DNA of 64,000 nucleotides from positions 3,736,322-3,800,321 of the forward strand of contig JAPTYO010000027.1 of assembly GCA_036873135.1 (NCBI GenBank), read 5' to 3'. Positions 10,350 through 20,350 of this stretch are shown here, piece after piece. Both the position numbers and the translations under genes were made by a program. The DNA comes from Clarkia xantiana subsp. parviflora (lineage: Eukaryota; Streptophyta; Magnoliopsida; Myrtales; Onagraceae). The notes beneath the pieces are model-generated. The model did no database searches. It saw only the letters and a list, made by a program, of their open reading frames with translations, and was not told the origin of the DNA. Numbering within the stretch: position 1 is the first letter of the stretch; each line of letters starts with the position of its first letter.

Positions 10350-10555
10350 GAATGTATATTCCATACATTCCATACTTGACACATTTGTGCATACTAGTCT
10401 AGCTTTCTTACACTCTAAGTTAGTTAGTTAGTTAGATGCTCTCTTCTCCTATATATACCTTGATCTACCAATTGTATAAACTGATTTTGGTTGTTAATAC
10501 ATTTTGATATTCATCCAAGATCCTCTCTATTCATATGAATGAAGAGTTTGGCTAA
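10350..10555. other. Possible remnant of another LTR
   Basis: Between the F LTR and copia A lie 206 bp with TCCTATATATACCTTG (TATA-like), a TTAG microsatellite and a T-rich end. This is the usual look of the R-U5 part of a small copia LTR. No TG start, partner or duplication was found, so the assignment is weak. Confidence 0.3.
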
Positions 10556-10979
10556 AAGCATTCGTTAAACACCACAAGAAACATAGTTCAGAATTACATA
10601 ATGTTAGAGTTGCACATTAATTGTTCATGCGGGATGAGATTAATTTAACTCACATTAATGTAAAACACTATGTTCTGACAAAATCGGTTAACACGGTACC
10701 ATAAAAGCTAATAAATTATTCAGGTAAAACTTTATCACAAAGACGCATTAATTTGCGCATTAAAACAAGTATTTATTAATTGTACGCACTACTCTCGGAA
10801 AATACGAGTTTTAAAATTAGCCTGGAATAATGGTTTCGTGGATAAACATGGCACATTATAAAGGTTTGAGGATGGATTTCCAACGCTTTGCAGAACGAAC
10901 GAACTAGTACTGATTAAAGTTACAGATGGATGATCAAGATTCTCAGGTCCCACTTACTTCGAGTGGGAGAATTGATACA

Positions 10980-11240
10980 AGCATAAGTGATTGATTTGGT
11001 AAATGATGATGGAAACGTCTTCATAATAAATCCAGTGAGAGGGCTCACTCCCCCTCACACATAATCATCACTAAATTTCAAAATGCGAATCAAGTCGGAC
11101 CTGATAATCATGATAGTGAACTATTTCAACTACCCATTTTTCCTAGTGGGAGTGGAATAACCAATTTGGTTCCAGATCCTAGTGATCGATGAATACATCT
11201 CGGAGGTAAAAACCCGAGACCGAGAGGTTATTCCAAGTAA
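10980..11240 (+). pseudogene. Copia A: linker before reverse transcriptase, degenerate
   Basis: Translation in shifting frames gives VNDDGNVFIINPV, then HLGGKNPRPRG. This matches the linker of copies B (17129-17401) and C (56300-56636), which is the region after integrase in copia polyproteins. The AT-hook-like PRPRGRP of B and C is PRPRGYS here, so the hook is damaged. Several stops and frameshifts interrupt it. Confidence 0.6.
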
Positions 11241-11546
11241 GTTCAACCACCACCATTGTTTCCAGTGGGAGTAATGCCTCGATAAGAAGCATTATTACGA
11301 GTGGGAGTAACGATCAGACTAAAACATGAGATTAACGTGCCTAGACATAGTCAAAGGCAACGAACTTCTCTCGAGAAGTGTCCCATCAAATAAGATGTCT
11401 TACACATCTTGATATTCGTTCTTGAACCTGTGACGGTTCATCATGCAAAGGAAGGACCTCAAAACGAGGGAATGGAGGAAAATATTGGAGGATGAAATTG
11501 CCTGAATAAGAACTAACCCGTTTTTAGTCTTTAGTTGATTTATCTA

Positions 11547-11606
11547 TTAACCACAGAACTAGAAAGTGAAATCTTGTTAACCACAGAACTAGAAAGTGAA
11601 ATCTTA
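11547..11606. repeat. 30-bp tandem duplication
   Basis: TTAACCACAGAACTAGAAAG and the following TGAAATCTT are present twice in a row, with a 30-bp period. The duplication lies just before the reverse transcriptase fragment of copia A. Copies differ at the last base only, so it is recent. Confidence 0.9.
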
Positions 11607-11609
11607 GAA

Positions 11610-12156
11610 TTCACTTTAGATGGAAATTTCGAGTGGTGCAAAACTCGAATAATTGCGAGAGGATATACCCAAATTCACGGAGTGAACTTTGATAAAGACG
11701 AACTCACCAACTGTGCGTTACACCACAGTAAGGGCCATCCTTGCCCTAGTTGCTAGTCTTGATCTAGAGCTACATCAAATGGATGTAAAGACCGCATTCT
11801 TCCATGGAAACCTGGAGGAAGAGATCTATATGGAGCAGCCGGAGGGTTTCGTTACTCCTGACAATGAACATAAAGTTTGCAAACTCCAAAGATCTATATA
11901 CGGCCTTAAACAATCATTGGCAATGGTATCGCAGATTCCACGAGGAAATCGTCGGATACGGATTCGTGAATCTTCACGAGGATCCTGCGTATACACCAAG
12001 ACCTCCGGGTCTAAGTATGTCATCATAACACTATACGTGGATGATATACTCATTACTGCGAACGACGTGAGTTTTATGAATAAATCAAAGTCCTGGTTAG
12101 CATCAGCATTCGAGATGAAAGACATGGGAAAGATTCATATATCAACCAACTGTTGA
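11610..12156 (+). pseudogene. Copia A reverse transcriptase, frameshifted
   Basis: Copia-type reverse transcriptase. Blocks in order are IIARGYTQIHGVNF, LELHQMDVKTAFFHGNLEEE, YMEQPEGFVTP, LQRSIYGLKQS and the catalytic ITLYVDDILITANDV near 12024-12068. Frames change near 11700 and after the GLKQS block. After EMKDMGK the sequence jumps to IHISTNC and then stops. Copy B has about 27 further residues at this point (ATYILGIKIARDRAARKLC and following), so copy A carries an internal deletion of roughly 80 bp. Not functional. Confidence 0.9.
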
Positions 12157-12937
12157 AAAGATTCAGAATGTTGGATGCTAAACCCGTGGATACGTCGGTT
12201 GTGTTCGGGTGCGCGCTATCGAAGCGTGATGGCCCGAAAAATCAGCAGGAGCGTGAACAGATGAAGAATGCAGAGTATCTGAGCATGGTAGGGAGTCTAA
12301 TGTACGCCATGCTCTGTACTCGGCCAGACATCTGTTACGCTGTGGGCCTAGTAGCAAGATACCAATCAGATCCTAGTTATCAACATCTAAAGGTCGTAAA
12401 ACAATTATCAGATATCTGAAAGGTACTGCCAACTACATTCTGTACTATGAGGGCAATCAGCTCGAATTGATCGGTTATAGTGACGCTGACCACGGTGGCG
12501 ATCCGGATGATCGTAAGTCCACCACAGGAGGAGTTTTAATCCTTGCTAATGCTGCCATATCATGGGTAAGCAAGAAGCAATCTTGTGTCGCGCTTTCCAC
12601 TATGGAATCAGAATTCGTTGCCCTCTCCAAAAACGCACAAGAAGCGGTCTGGCTGAGGCTTCTTACTGCATTAATTGGCACCGACAAAAAGAGTAAACCT
12701 GTAAAGGTGCACTCCGACAGTCAGGCGGCCATTGCGGTAGTTAAGAATCCAAAGTACCATAGTAGGACTAAACACATTGATGTGAAATACAATTATGCTA
12801 GGTCGGTTCTGGAAGATAACATAATCACTTTGGAATACTTGCCTACGGACAATATGGTCGCAGACCCTTTAACAAAGCTGTTACGTAGGGAGATTTTTGA
12901 AAAGCACGTAAAAATGCTTGGATTACGTAGGGCTTAA
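12153..12937 (+). pseudogene. Copia A connection domain and RNase H
   Basis: Continues the copia polyprotein with DAKPVDTSVVFGC, LSMVGSLMYAMLCTRPDICY and the RNase H domain: GYSDADHGGDPDDRKSTTGG, STMESEFVALSKNAQEAVWL, KVHSDSQAAIAVVKNPKYHS and HIDVKYNYARSV. It ends LRRA before TAA at 12935. A frame break lies between about 12400 and 12470, at the short deletion in the QHLKVVK region. The RNase H portion from 12467 is otherwise open and is the best-preserved copia segment here. It degrades the RNA strand of the RNA-DNA hybrid during replication. Confidence 0.92.
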
Positions 12938-14059
12938 ACTATGTGGCTTGTAAAAGTGATAACATTTTGAAATTTGAAATTATGTTTCAATTAAATAAAA
13001 GAATTTTAATTTGTGTTTATGATTTATCGACGTCATAATGATTAACAACATCGGATTTTACGGTCTATAAACTAAGTCGTAGGAAGAAGTAAAATTCTTC
13101 CACCAAAATTATGTCGAATGTGAACCTTGTCTCGTCACACAGGCACGGTCATCTTGTAAGTAGAGAGGGACCTCTGCCATAACAAGATTGGCTAAGAATC
13201 AGGGGAGTAAACCTGATTAAGAAAAACGATAACATTGTCACGCTTAACAAAATGACTTAATCTTTGTTTTGTAAATCGACGAGTTGGACTTTGTCCATCA
13301 TTATATATCACATTCAAGGACAGATGAGAGATTCTGCGATAGCATTATTGACATATCCCATCCCTGGCTTTACCAGGTGTGATATCGACGCGTGCTTCAT
13401 ACTGCGCGTGCCACGTTTGACCACGGGGTCATGCTCGGTTGTGCTAGCTAGAATCCGCGTGATTCAAAGGGCGCATACTTCTTCACCTTGAGTGTGTGAT
13501 TGATCCCGGATTCCTTAAGAAGAGGCATCCAAAGTATCCTCATGGACTCAGAACTTATACCTAAGGTCTTGCTCAATGCTCGCTTCCCGGCGTACGAGCG
13601 TAGTGCCAAAGAAAACAGCCAAGTGACCACGTCTTGGAAACCGGTCTAGTTAGACTAAGGTTATAAGCAATGGGGATGGTCAAGTTCACATTTAATTCAC
13701 CGACTCTCGTGTTCACCAGGTGGCCGCCAACCGGATATTAGTTGAAGGTTGTGAACACTTGTACGGATGCCCTGGAGAAGTCTTCCTTTGTGGAAAACTG
13801 GGTAATTGGAGAACTAACAGTTGACCAATGATGCAGTGCGGTACAGATTTTATTTCTAACAGGTTTGGTTCATGAAAAGGGAATCAACGTTCTGCGGGCG
13901 CTACAATACTCCTAACAGATGAGTAGCACGATGCCTGTCGTATCCGCCGGTCGCACGGCAAGCCTCGTATGAACTATTCATAGACGGAGACGAAGACTGA
14001 AGACTGAGTTGTTGATATTATTGCGTAATCATATAGATTAACGAGCACCCTCCCATTCC
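12938..14059 (+). other. Copia A 3' spacer between RNase H and polypurine tract
   Basis: About 1.1 kb with no maintained reading frame. It is recognisably the same in copy B (26680-27799) and, reversed, in copy C (53786-54869). Shared pieces include CCAACCGGATATTAGTTGAA, CGAGCGTAGTGC and CTCCTAACAGATGAGTAGCA. Long 3' spacers occur in some copia lineages. No env-like ORF is visible. Confidence 0.7.
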
Positions 14060-14072
14060 GGCGAGTGGGAGC
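14060..14072 (+). other. Copia A polypurine tract
   Basis: GGCGAGTGGGAGC precedes the LTR start. The same tract precedes the LTR in copies B (27801-27813) and C (reversed, 53772-53784). Confidence 0.8.
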
Positions 14073-14633
14073 TATTAGCATATGGTGACGTGGCGCCATA
14101 ATAAGAGCCCGTTAATTAAGGGAATTACCAAAGTTAATTAGGTAATTGTCAATCTGGGCTAATTGGGCCAAATCCAATTAGTAATTGACAAGGGAGGCCC
14201 AAAATGGGCCTCCCCCCTTCTTGCATGGTTCGGCCGAAACCCTAGTACCACATAGGGTGGAGTTGCCTTTTGGCAACTCCACCTAATACTATATATAGGG
14301 GTGACTCCTAAGGGTTTAAACACACAATTAAGAACAAGGATCTCCATTGAGAAAACTTGTCACCCTAGTCTAAATTTCGGCACCATCAACATCAAGTCCG
14401 AGGTTCCATCTCCGTTGAAGAATCGATCAGAGGTCTTGTTGTGGAGCTACATCGCGTGGGACTTCTTCTGATGAAGAACTTGCACGTGGTTCCGACCGTA
14501 GGATCAGAACTCCCTCCACATCGTTCTTGGACAGGAAAGCTAAAAGGTATGTGTACTAATTCCGCTGCGTAGATTAGATTTCTAGCTAGTACACGTTTAG
14601 CATTTCGTAGTATTACGTCCCCGTAATCCAACA
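14073..14633 (+). repeat. Copia LTR shared by copies A and B (561 bp)
   Basis: Begins TATTAGCATATGG, where copy B has the expected TGTAAGCATATGG, so the terminal TG has mutated to TA. It ends AATCCAACA directly before the primer-binding site. A TATA box TATATATA lies at 14289-14296. It aligns along its length with LTRs at 27814-28407 and, reversed, 53178-53771. As a shared LTR it is both the 3' LTR of A and the 5' LTR of B. Confidence 0.85.
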
Positions 14634-14634
14634 G

Positions 14635-14646
14635 TGGTATCAGAGC
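14635..14646 (+). other. Copia B primer-binding site (tRNA-iMet type)
   Basis: TGGTATCAGAGC, the exact complement of the 3' end of plant initiator tRNA-Met, lies one base after the LTR. It is the usual primer site of plant copia elements. Confidence 0.95.
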
Positions 14647-14958
14647 CTCAGAGCCTGAGTTAGGAGTTCTTAAAATTTTGATAAACTGATGTTCTCTAAT
14701 ATATGAAAAATCCGAAATTTTAGGTTGATGAACATCAATATGTGTTCCGAAATTTTCAACATGAAATCATGTATTTGATCTTTAATGTGAAGTTTTTCAC
14801 AGCCATTTTCCATTGGTTTACTGATTGTCGGTTGGTTTAGATGACCGATGAATAATTATTTGTCGGATCCTATCTTAATAGATATTTGATGTATGCAATT
14901 CTTTCTCAAAATGTTATTGTCTCCCTGATTTTGCGTGATTATCAATGTGTTAGTAACA

Positions 14959-15830
14959 ATGGCTGCAATCAGCAATGAATTGTCCCAAATGAATAAGGGA
15001 GTGAGATTGAACAGCAACGATTATAAGATCTGGAATAAGCGCGCGAGGATGGTAATTACTGAAATGAGAGGTTTGGAGCATTTGACTTCGAAGCATGTCA
15101 GGCTAGAGGGAGACCTCACGGCCGAAATGAAGAAATTCCATGATTAATGGGATGCAAAGGACCAGGAAATTCGTTCGCCTTGTTGTCACTGCTTGAGGAT
15201 GACATACTTTATGGATATGATTACTTTGAGTCTACCATGGACCTATGGGACGGTCTTAAAGCAGGGTTTGGTGTTAACACCACAGCCTAGAAGCGATCGT
15301 TGAACATCGCTTTAGACTCATACAAGATGAATCCCAAGCACACGATGAAGGAGCATATTAGACATATGTCTAACATGCTTGCTGAACTCAACGAGGCAGG
15401 AGAAATCCTGACAGACGAACAGAAAGTCCAATGCGTAATCCGTTCCTTGCCTGACTCTTCGAATTGCATGAAAATGCACCTTACCTATTCCACTCAACTC
15501 GATGACCTCGAGAAAGTGCGAGTCCATCTCGAGCTGGAAGAGGATTGTCTCAAGGCTGAAAAGCCAAGAGCGGAAATGCATCTTGCATCCTCGTATCCAG
15601 CTGAGCAAAAGGGTAAGCGCAAGAGAAAGCCCAAGGGCCTTCAGTTTAAGGCTGACAAGCCTTTAGCTCCAAAACCTCAGAAGAAGTTTAAGCGAAAGCA
15701 ATTCGGTGGCAAGAAAAGGCAAGCAAAACAGACACATAGAGAGGAAACTCGAACGTGTTTTAGGTGTGGCGTGAAAGGACACCTTTCTATTGCCTGTACC
15801 AATCCTCCTAAGGTACGTGCTGAAGAATAA
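14959..15830 (+). pseudogene. Copia B gag
   Basis: Copia gag starting MAAISNELSQMNKGVRLNSN, with the usual YKIWNKRARMVI block. A TAA at 15145 interrupts HD*WDAKD, which reads as a Gln codon changed by C to T. One or more frameshifts near 15170-15300 follow before the frame of 15300-15830 takes over. That part holds the gag helices (MNPKHTMKEHIRHMSNMLAE, VQCVIRSLPDS), a Lys-rich stretch, and a canonical CCHC knuckle, CFRCGVKGHLSIAC, near 15756. It ends at 15830 without running into protease. The nucleocapsid part is well conserved, but the gene is broken. Confidence 0.88.
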
Positions 15831-16152
15831 TGATAACCTCATAAGTTCTTCCAAGACTCCTCTCACTCGAAAGTAATTCATTTTACCCTTTTTTGGATTA
15901 CAGAAACGAGAAGGAGAACAAGCATAAACCTAAGGAGCTTGCCCCGGAAACATAAAGAATGAATGAAAGACTTTATATTTATCTGATGAATGAACCTCTT
16001 CTTAATTTTTCAGTTTGAAATACTTAATGATAATAATGTTCCTTGAAAGAAATGAGATATTTCATTTTGAGCATGTGATAAATGCTCGGACAAAGTATTG
16101 ATTACCCATTTCTCAGGCTATTCGATCATTTTGATTGCTGTTTGATGCATTG

Positions 16153-16235
<83 letters not shown>

Positions 16236-16884
16236 CTTATATTTTCTTTATTGTTAAATACTTCATTGAATGAAATAATCCGTAATGATGAACATGTGCG
16301 AAACCGATTGGATTAAATTGAATTAAATTTAGAAATGAAACGGTTTAACCATGGGTTAAAACTTTGGTGAAAAGCTCTACGTGCAAGTGGACCTCGATAG
16401 ACGGAACACATCATTTCAAAATACAAATTTAATGATGATGTGCTGAATTTTCGTTTGCATTCCTTCCGAAATAACTTACTGATAACGTTTACATCAGGAA
16501 GAAGTATGCTTCATAAGCTACCACGACCTTGTAAAAGTATCAGCTGACGCATAGGGTGAAAACCTAAGATGATCAGTTCGAAGATGGGATGTAATCCCTT
16601 AGATAAGTTTTGCAAACGAAGAAGGATGAAGTCGGTTAAAAGATTTTCCATCCAAACGCCTTGAACGATATGTCAGGCTAGGCATTCAGATTAATTAAAA
16701 CACACTTCAATAAGCACAGATTAAGAACATAATGTTAGAGTCACTCTATCAGGCGTTCCCTTAGGTCTGAAAAACATGACTCACATGTAAGTAATTATGT
16801 TCCAATAAAATCGGTAAGACACGTCGCCATAAAAAAAGCTAAAGAATGACATTGAGTTAAATCATATCATCTAGCGACATTAAA
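15831..16884 (+). other. Copia B: non-coding segment in place of protease and integrase core
   Basis: Protease and integrase should occupy this place. I find no D-S/T-G, no HHCC and no DDE block in any frame. Parts of the segment recur in the other two copies. GGAACACATCATTTCAAAAT and AGGGTGAAAACCTAAGATG of B have close matches in C (reversed, near 57200 and 57070), and CATAATGTTAGAGT occurs in A near 10598. The loss therefore predates these insertions. A long TA microsatellite lies inside. Confidence 0.65.
16155..16232. repeat. (TA)n microsatellite
   Basis: About 39 uninterrupted TA dinucleotides. It lies in the non-coding segment of copia B and is absent from the corresponding part of C. 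Confidence 0.98.
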
Positions 16885-17401
16885 TTGCGCACTAAACACG
16901 TATTTAGGACAAGAATACGATACCTATTCTTAGAAAATACTTGTTTAAAGATTTTTGAAAATGGTACCATGGTCGAACATGAAGACATTACATCACTTGA
17001 GGACGAATTTTCCAATGCATGGACAGTTTCAACCTATGTAGTCTTGATCAAACAGGAGCATGAAAACACTGACAATCAGGTCCCACTTAATTTGAGTGGG
17101 ATAGTGATTTGAACCGGCAACAACTTAGGTGAATGAGATGGTTAATGATAATGGAAACATTTTCATAGTAAATCCAGTGGGAGGAATAAACCCTACACAT
17201 GAGATCACTGTTTCCGTAGAGATGAATCAAGTAGAACCTGACAGTCATATTGCTAAACCGAGAATGCCACAACTGCCTAGACTACCCATTGTTTCCAATG
17301 GGAGTAATCTGACCAACTTGGTTCCAGGTCCTAGTGATCAAGGAATTAAACTCGGAAATAAAACCCCGAGACCAAGAGGTCGTCCAAAAAAAAAGTTGTA
17401 G
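16885..17401 (+). pseudogene. Copia B linker before reverse transcriptase, with AT-hook
   Basis: Two open segments, 16885-17112 and 17129-17401, in different frames. The first includes SLEDEFSNAW and VPLNLSGIVI. The second includes GNIFIVNPVGGINPTHEI and ends NKTPRPRGRPKKKL. PRPRGRPKK is a textbook AT-hook, a short motif that binds the minor groove of AT-rich DNA. The position corresponds to the C-terminal integrase tail and linker. Copy C has the same block with PRPRGRPRKG. Confidence 0.7.
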
Positions 17402-17724
17402 GTCAGGATTTTAAGCACTGCTCTTGTTCCCAATGAATGTGATGCTCCGATAAGAAGCATTATTCCGAGTGGGAGATACGTTCACACTAAAGATGGGATT
17501 ATCAAGCCTAGACGAAAGTCAAAGGCATCGAATCCATCGAGTAGGGGGATGACCTCACTCTAACGACTGTTAATGAGCATTGGGAAGACCTCAAGTGGAG
17601 AAATGGAGGAAAACAATAAAAGAAAGAGATTGCCTAAATGAAAGCCATAATAGTCTATAATTGATTTACCTGCTAACCACAGGGCACAAGGATAAGGTGA
17701 GTCCTGAAAGAAGGCTCACCACTG
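17402..17724 (+). other. Copia B: degenerate linker sequence
   Basis: Corresponds to the IEPRRSLRHRTSPKK part of copy C but is full of stops and frameshifts here. Nothing else was recognised. Confidence 0.5.
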
Positions 17725-18082
17725 ATGGAAAAGGTCGGGAGGTGTGAAACCCGACTTGTTACAAAAGGATATACCCAACTTCACGGAGTTGACTTTGACG
17801 AAATAAACTCATCGACTGTGAGTAAAACCACGGGTAGGGGCCAGTCATGGTTTTGGTCGCAAGTCTCGATTTCGAGCTGCACCAGACGTATGTTAAGACC
17901 GCATTCCTCCACGGAAACCAGGAGGAAGAGATCCACATGGAGAAACCAGAGGGTTTCGTTACTCCTGGTAATAAACGTAAAGTTTGTAAAATCCAAAGGT
18001 CCAACTACGGTCTTAAAAAATCGTCTCGGCAATGGTACCACAGATTCCATGAGGAAATCGTAGGAAACGGATTCATGAATCT
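17725..18082 (+). pseudogene. Copia B reverse transcriptase, 5' part
   Basis: Includes TRLVTKGYTQLHGVDFDE in one frame, then, after a one-base shift near 17850, ASLDFELHQTYVKTAFLHGN and EKPEGFVTPGNKRKVCKIQR. It ends in RFHEEIVGNGFMN, where element H is inserted. The sequence resumes at 25642 after a duplicated AATCT. MDVKTAF is MYVKTAF-like here (QTYVKTAF), so the first catalytic Asp is changed. Confidence 0.85.
18078..18082 (+). other. Target-site duplication of element H, left copy
   Basis: AATCT directly before TGTAAACACC. The identical AATCT follows the right LTR at 25642-25646. The uninterrupted copia sequence in copy A (GTGAATCTTCACGAGG, near 11965) shows a single AATCT at the same place, which confirms the insertion. 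Confidence 0.95.
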
Positions 18083-19006
18083 TGTAAACACCTAATTTTG
18101 GTACACGCGACACGTATATAACACGTTAAAAATGTTATGTGTAACGCGTTTTAAAAAAGGAAGTATCTGGATATAGAAGGTCACGAGGTTGCTAAAAATA
18201 GGTTTAGCTCAAATTAGGATAATATATATGCACTAAATATTATGTAAAATTCAGAAAAATATATAATATATATTTATGGCAATATTCATAAATATATATT
18301 GTGTAATTTTCGGATTTATTGTGTATATTAGAGCAAATATGTTGTTTTCCTAATATTAGGGTCTAGACTAGCTATAAAAGGACCCCTTGTCGATGTAAAA
18401 ACACACAGAAAATTAATTCAGCAATAATAATAATACTTTTCTAGTAACCTGTGCATTTTTGTCCTGTAGTGTAGAAGCTTTTTTTTTTTTCTTTTCTTTC
18501 CCGTTTTTTTCTTCTTCCGCCGGTGGCAGTCTGTTTTTTTTTTTTTTTCCGGTGACCGTACCCGCCACCCGATTCTGACCTCCGGCCGCCTGATTGGCCA
18601 GCCCACCACCATCCACCCTAGGTGAGCCGTGTGAAGTTCTTTTTTTATTTTATTTTTTTTATTATTTATTTATTATATTTTTCTGTCATTATTTTTTTAT
18701 TAGGTAATTTAGATGTAAATGTTAGGTTATGTTTCGATTTAAGCATGTTAAATAATTTTAGTATTTTGGATTTCATTCTAAATAAGAGTTGTAGATAATA
18801 ATTTATTTTTAGACTTAGATAATATTTTGCACATGATAGAAATTTAATTAAATCTTGGCATCGTTAGATTAATTTGTGACATGTGTTCAAATAGTGAAAT
18901 TGGCAAATTTGTGAATTGAGTACCGAAAGGGAGTGATTAATTCCATGAGTTTTAATTCGTAATAGAACCCCCGAACTTGTATTTCTAATCGTAAACCGAT
19001 TTAATA
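18083..19006 (+). repeat. 5' LTR of element H, 3'-truncated
   Basis: Matches 24546 to about 25505 closely, including the TATA box in AGCTATAAAAGGACCCC (18372-18388). It lacks about 38 bp present near 25181-25218 of the 3' LTR. It also lacks the last 135 bp or so, including the terminal GTCCGACA and any primer-binding site. After 19006 the sequence is unrelated. Confidence 0.85.
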
Positions 19007-19380
19007 CATATTTTTAGAGTTATTAACTAACATTTTCTTTTTTGTAGCATTGTTTAAATTCACACACACCACTTTAGTGTAATATCCAAAATGCCTAAAA
19101 CCCAGGGCAACTAGGAACCCCGGAGAGTTAGTAAGGGTACGACCGCGCGAGCGAGCTGCCGGAACGACTTAGAACAACTCCACCCGCTTGTGAATGTCTT
19201 ATGATCCCTGTGATGGGGGTGAGGAAACCACCTTGTCGGGAACCTATCAGTGGAACCTACCTTGTAGAGCAAAGCCACACATTTTTTACCCCCTAACATG
19301 TTGTGTTTTATCCGTGTTTTTTTTGTTGTTGTAAAAAAGAGTTGTCAGGAAAACTGTAAGTTTTTTTTAACTGTGTAATT
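19007..19380 (+). other. Element H: sequence after the truncated LTR
   Basis: Contains a moderately GC-rich segment (19095-19270) with AACCCCGGAGAGTTAGTAAG and GGAACGACTTAGAACAACTC, otherwise T-rich. No primer-binding site or gene was recognised. Confidence 0.4.
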
Positions 19381-20350
19381 TTTATTTTCATGCATTCATC
19401 TTATTGCATTTAAAAAAAAAAAAAAAATTCAGCTAAGTGGTCGGACATTTAGAAATTTTCTCTCCGAACATGCATTTTGTATGCATTGCTTTTTTTAAAA
19501 AAAAACCTCTTACCTGATTTTTTTTTCAAACTTGCGTTTCATACGCATTATTTTTTTTCTTAAAAAAAACTCTTCAGGTAAGTTGTGATTTTGGTTAGCG
19601 CGTCGCGCATGCAAAAAAACATTTTAGAAAAAATTGTGATTCCTTTTTAGCTATTAGAGCTTCTAATTTCGAACGTGCATTCCAAATGCATCATTTCAAA
19701 AACTTTTTACCTGAAATATTTTATTTTAAATAATGCATCCAGTATGCATTAACTTAAAAAAACTTTTTAGATAAATCGTAAGCTCTCTTAGTTTTAGGGC
19801 TCTTTGTTTAAAAAACCTTTTACCTGATTTTTTAAAAGATGTGCATCTCATATGCATTATTTTCCAAAAAACCTTTCAGGTAAACTGTAATTTTTCTTAG
19901 TTGTAGAACTTTTATTAAGATTGCGTATTGTATTTATTTTTGTGCATCTCATATGCATTTTTTTTTTAAAAAAACTTTTCACTTGTTTTTTTTTTTCAAT
20001 TTTGAGCAACTAGAATGCATTGAATTTTTCCTCGTTAAAAAAAAAAAAAAAACTTTTCAGATAACTTGTAAATTTTCTTAACTATAGAAATTTCATTTCA
20101 AGTATGCATCTCATGTATATCTCATAGGCATTGTTTTAGGAAAAACGATTCTTTTTTTGATAGATTGTAAATCTTCTCTTAGTTGTTGAGCTTTTAATTC
20201 CAAACATGCATCGCATTTGCGTTATTTTTTTAAAAAATTTACCTGGATTTTTCATTTTGTGCAAACATTCCATATGTATCATTCAGGTAAAATGGTTGTA
20301 AGTTGTAAGTTTCTTATCAGTAGAACTTTAACTTTCGAGCATGCATGAGC
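19380..20350. repeat. Degenerate T-rich repeats with ATGCAT-like motif
   Basis: A series of about ten loosely similar blocks of roughly 80-110 bp. Each has an ATGCAT-like motif (GTATGCATT, CCAAATGCATC), an A-run, CTTTT(T)ACCTGA or TTTCAGGTAA, and a T-run. Divergence is high, so this is an old array. It contains no ORF of note. Confidence 0.65.

Larger units (their letters stand above)
10556..14633 (+). mobile_element. Copia copy A, 5'-truncated, with its 3' LTR
   Basis: The right-hand part of a Ty1/copia element. It holds a non-coding segment related to 16700-16880 of copy B, the linker region before reverse transcriptase, a damaged reverse transcriptase and RNase H, a 1.1-kb 3' spacer, a polypurine tract and an LTR. 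Gag is missing. The LTR at 14073-14633 is also the 5' LTR of copy B, so the two copies are in tandem. Confidence 0.8.

Noticed and set aside
18413..18616. Lys-rich minus-strand frames, repeated at 24876-25076
   Set aside because: They lie in T-rich LTR tracts of element H. The similarity between the two places is LTR identity, not a gene family.
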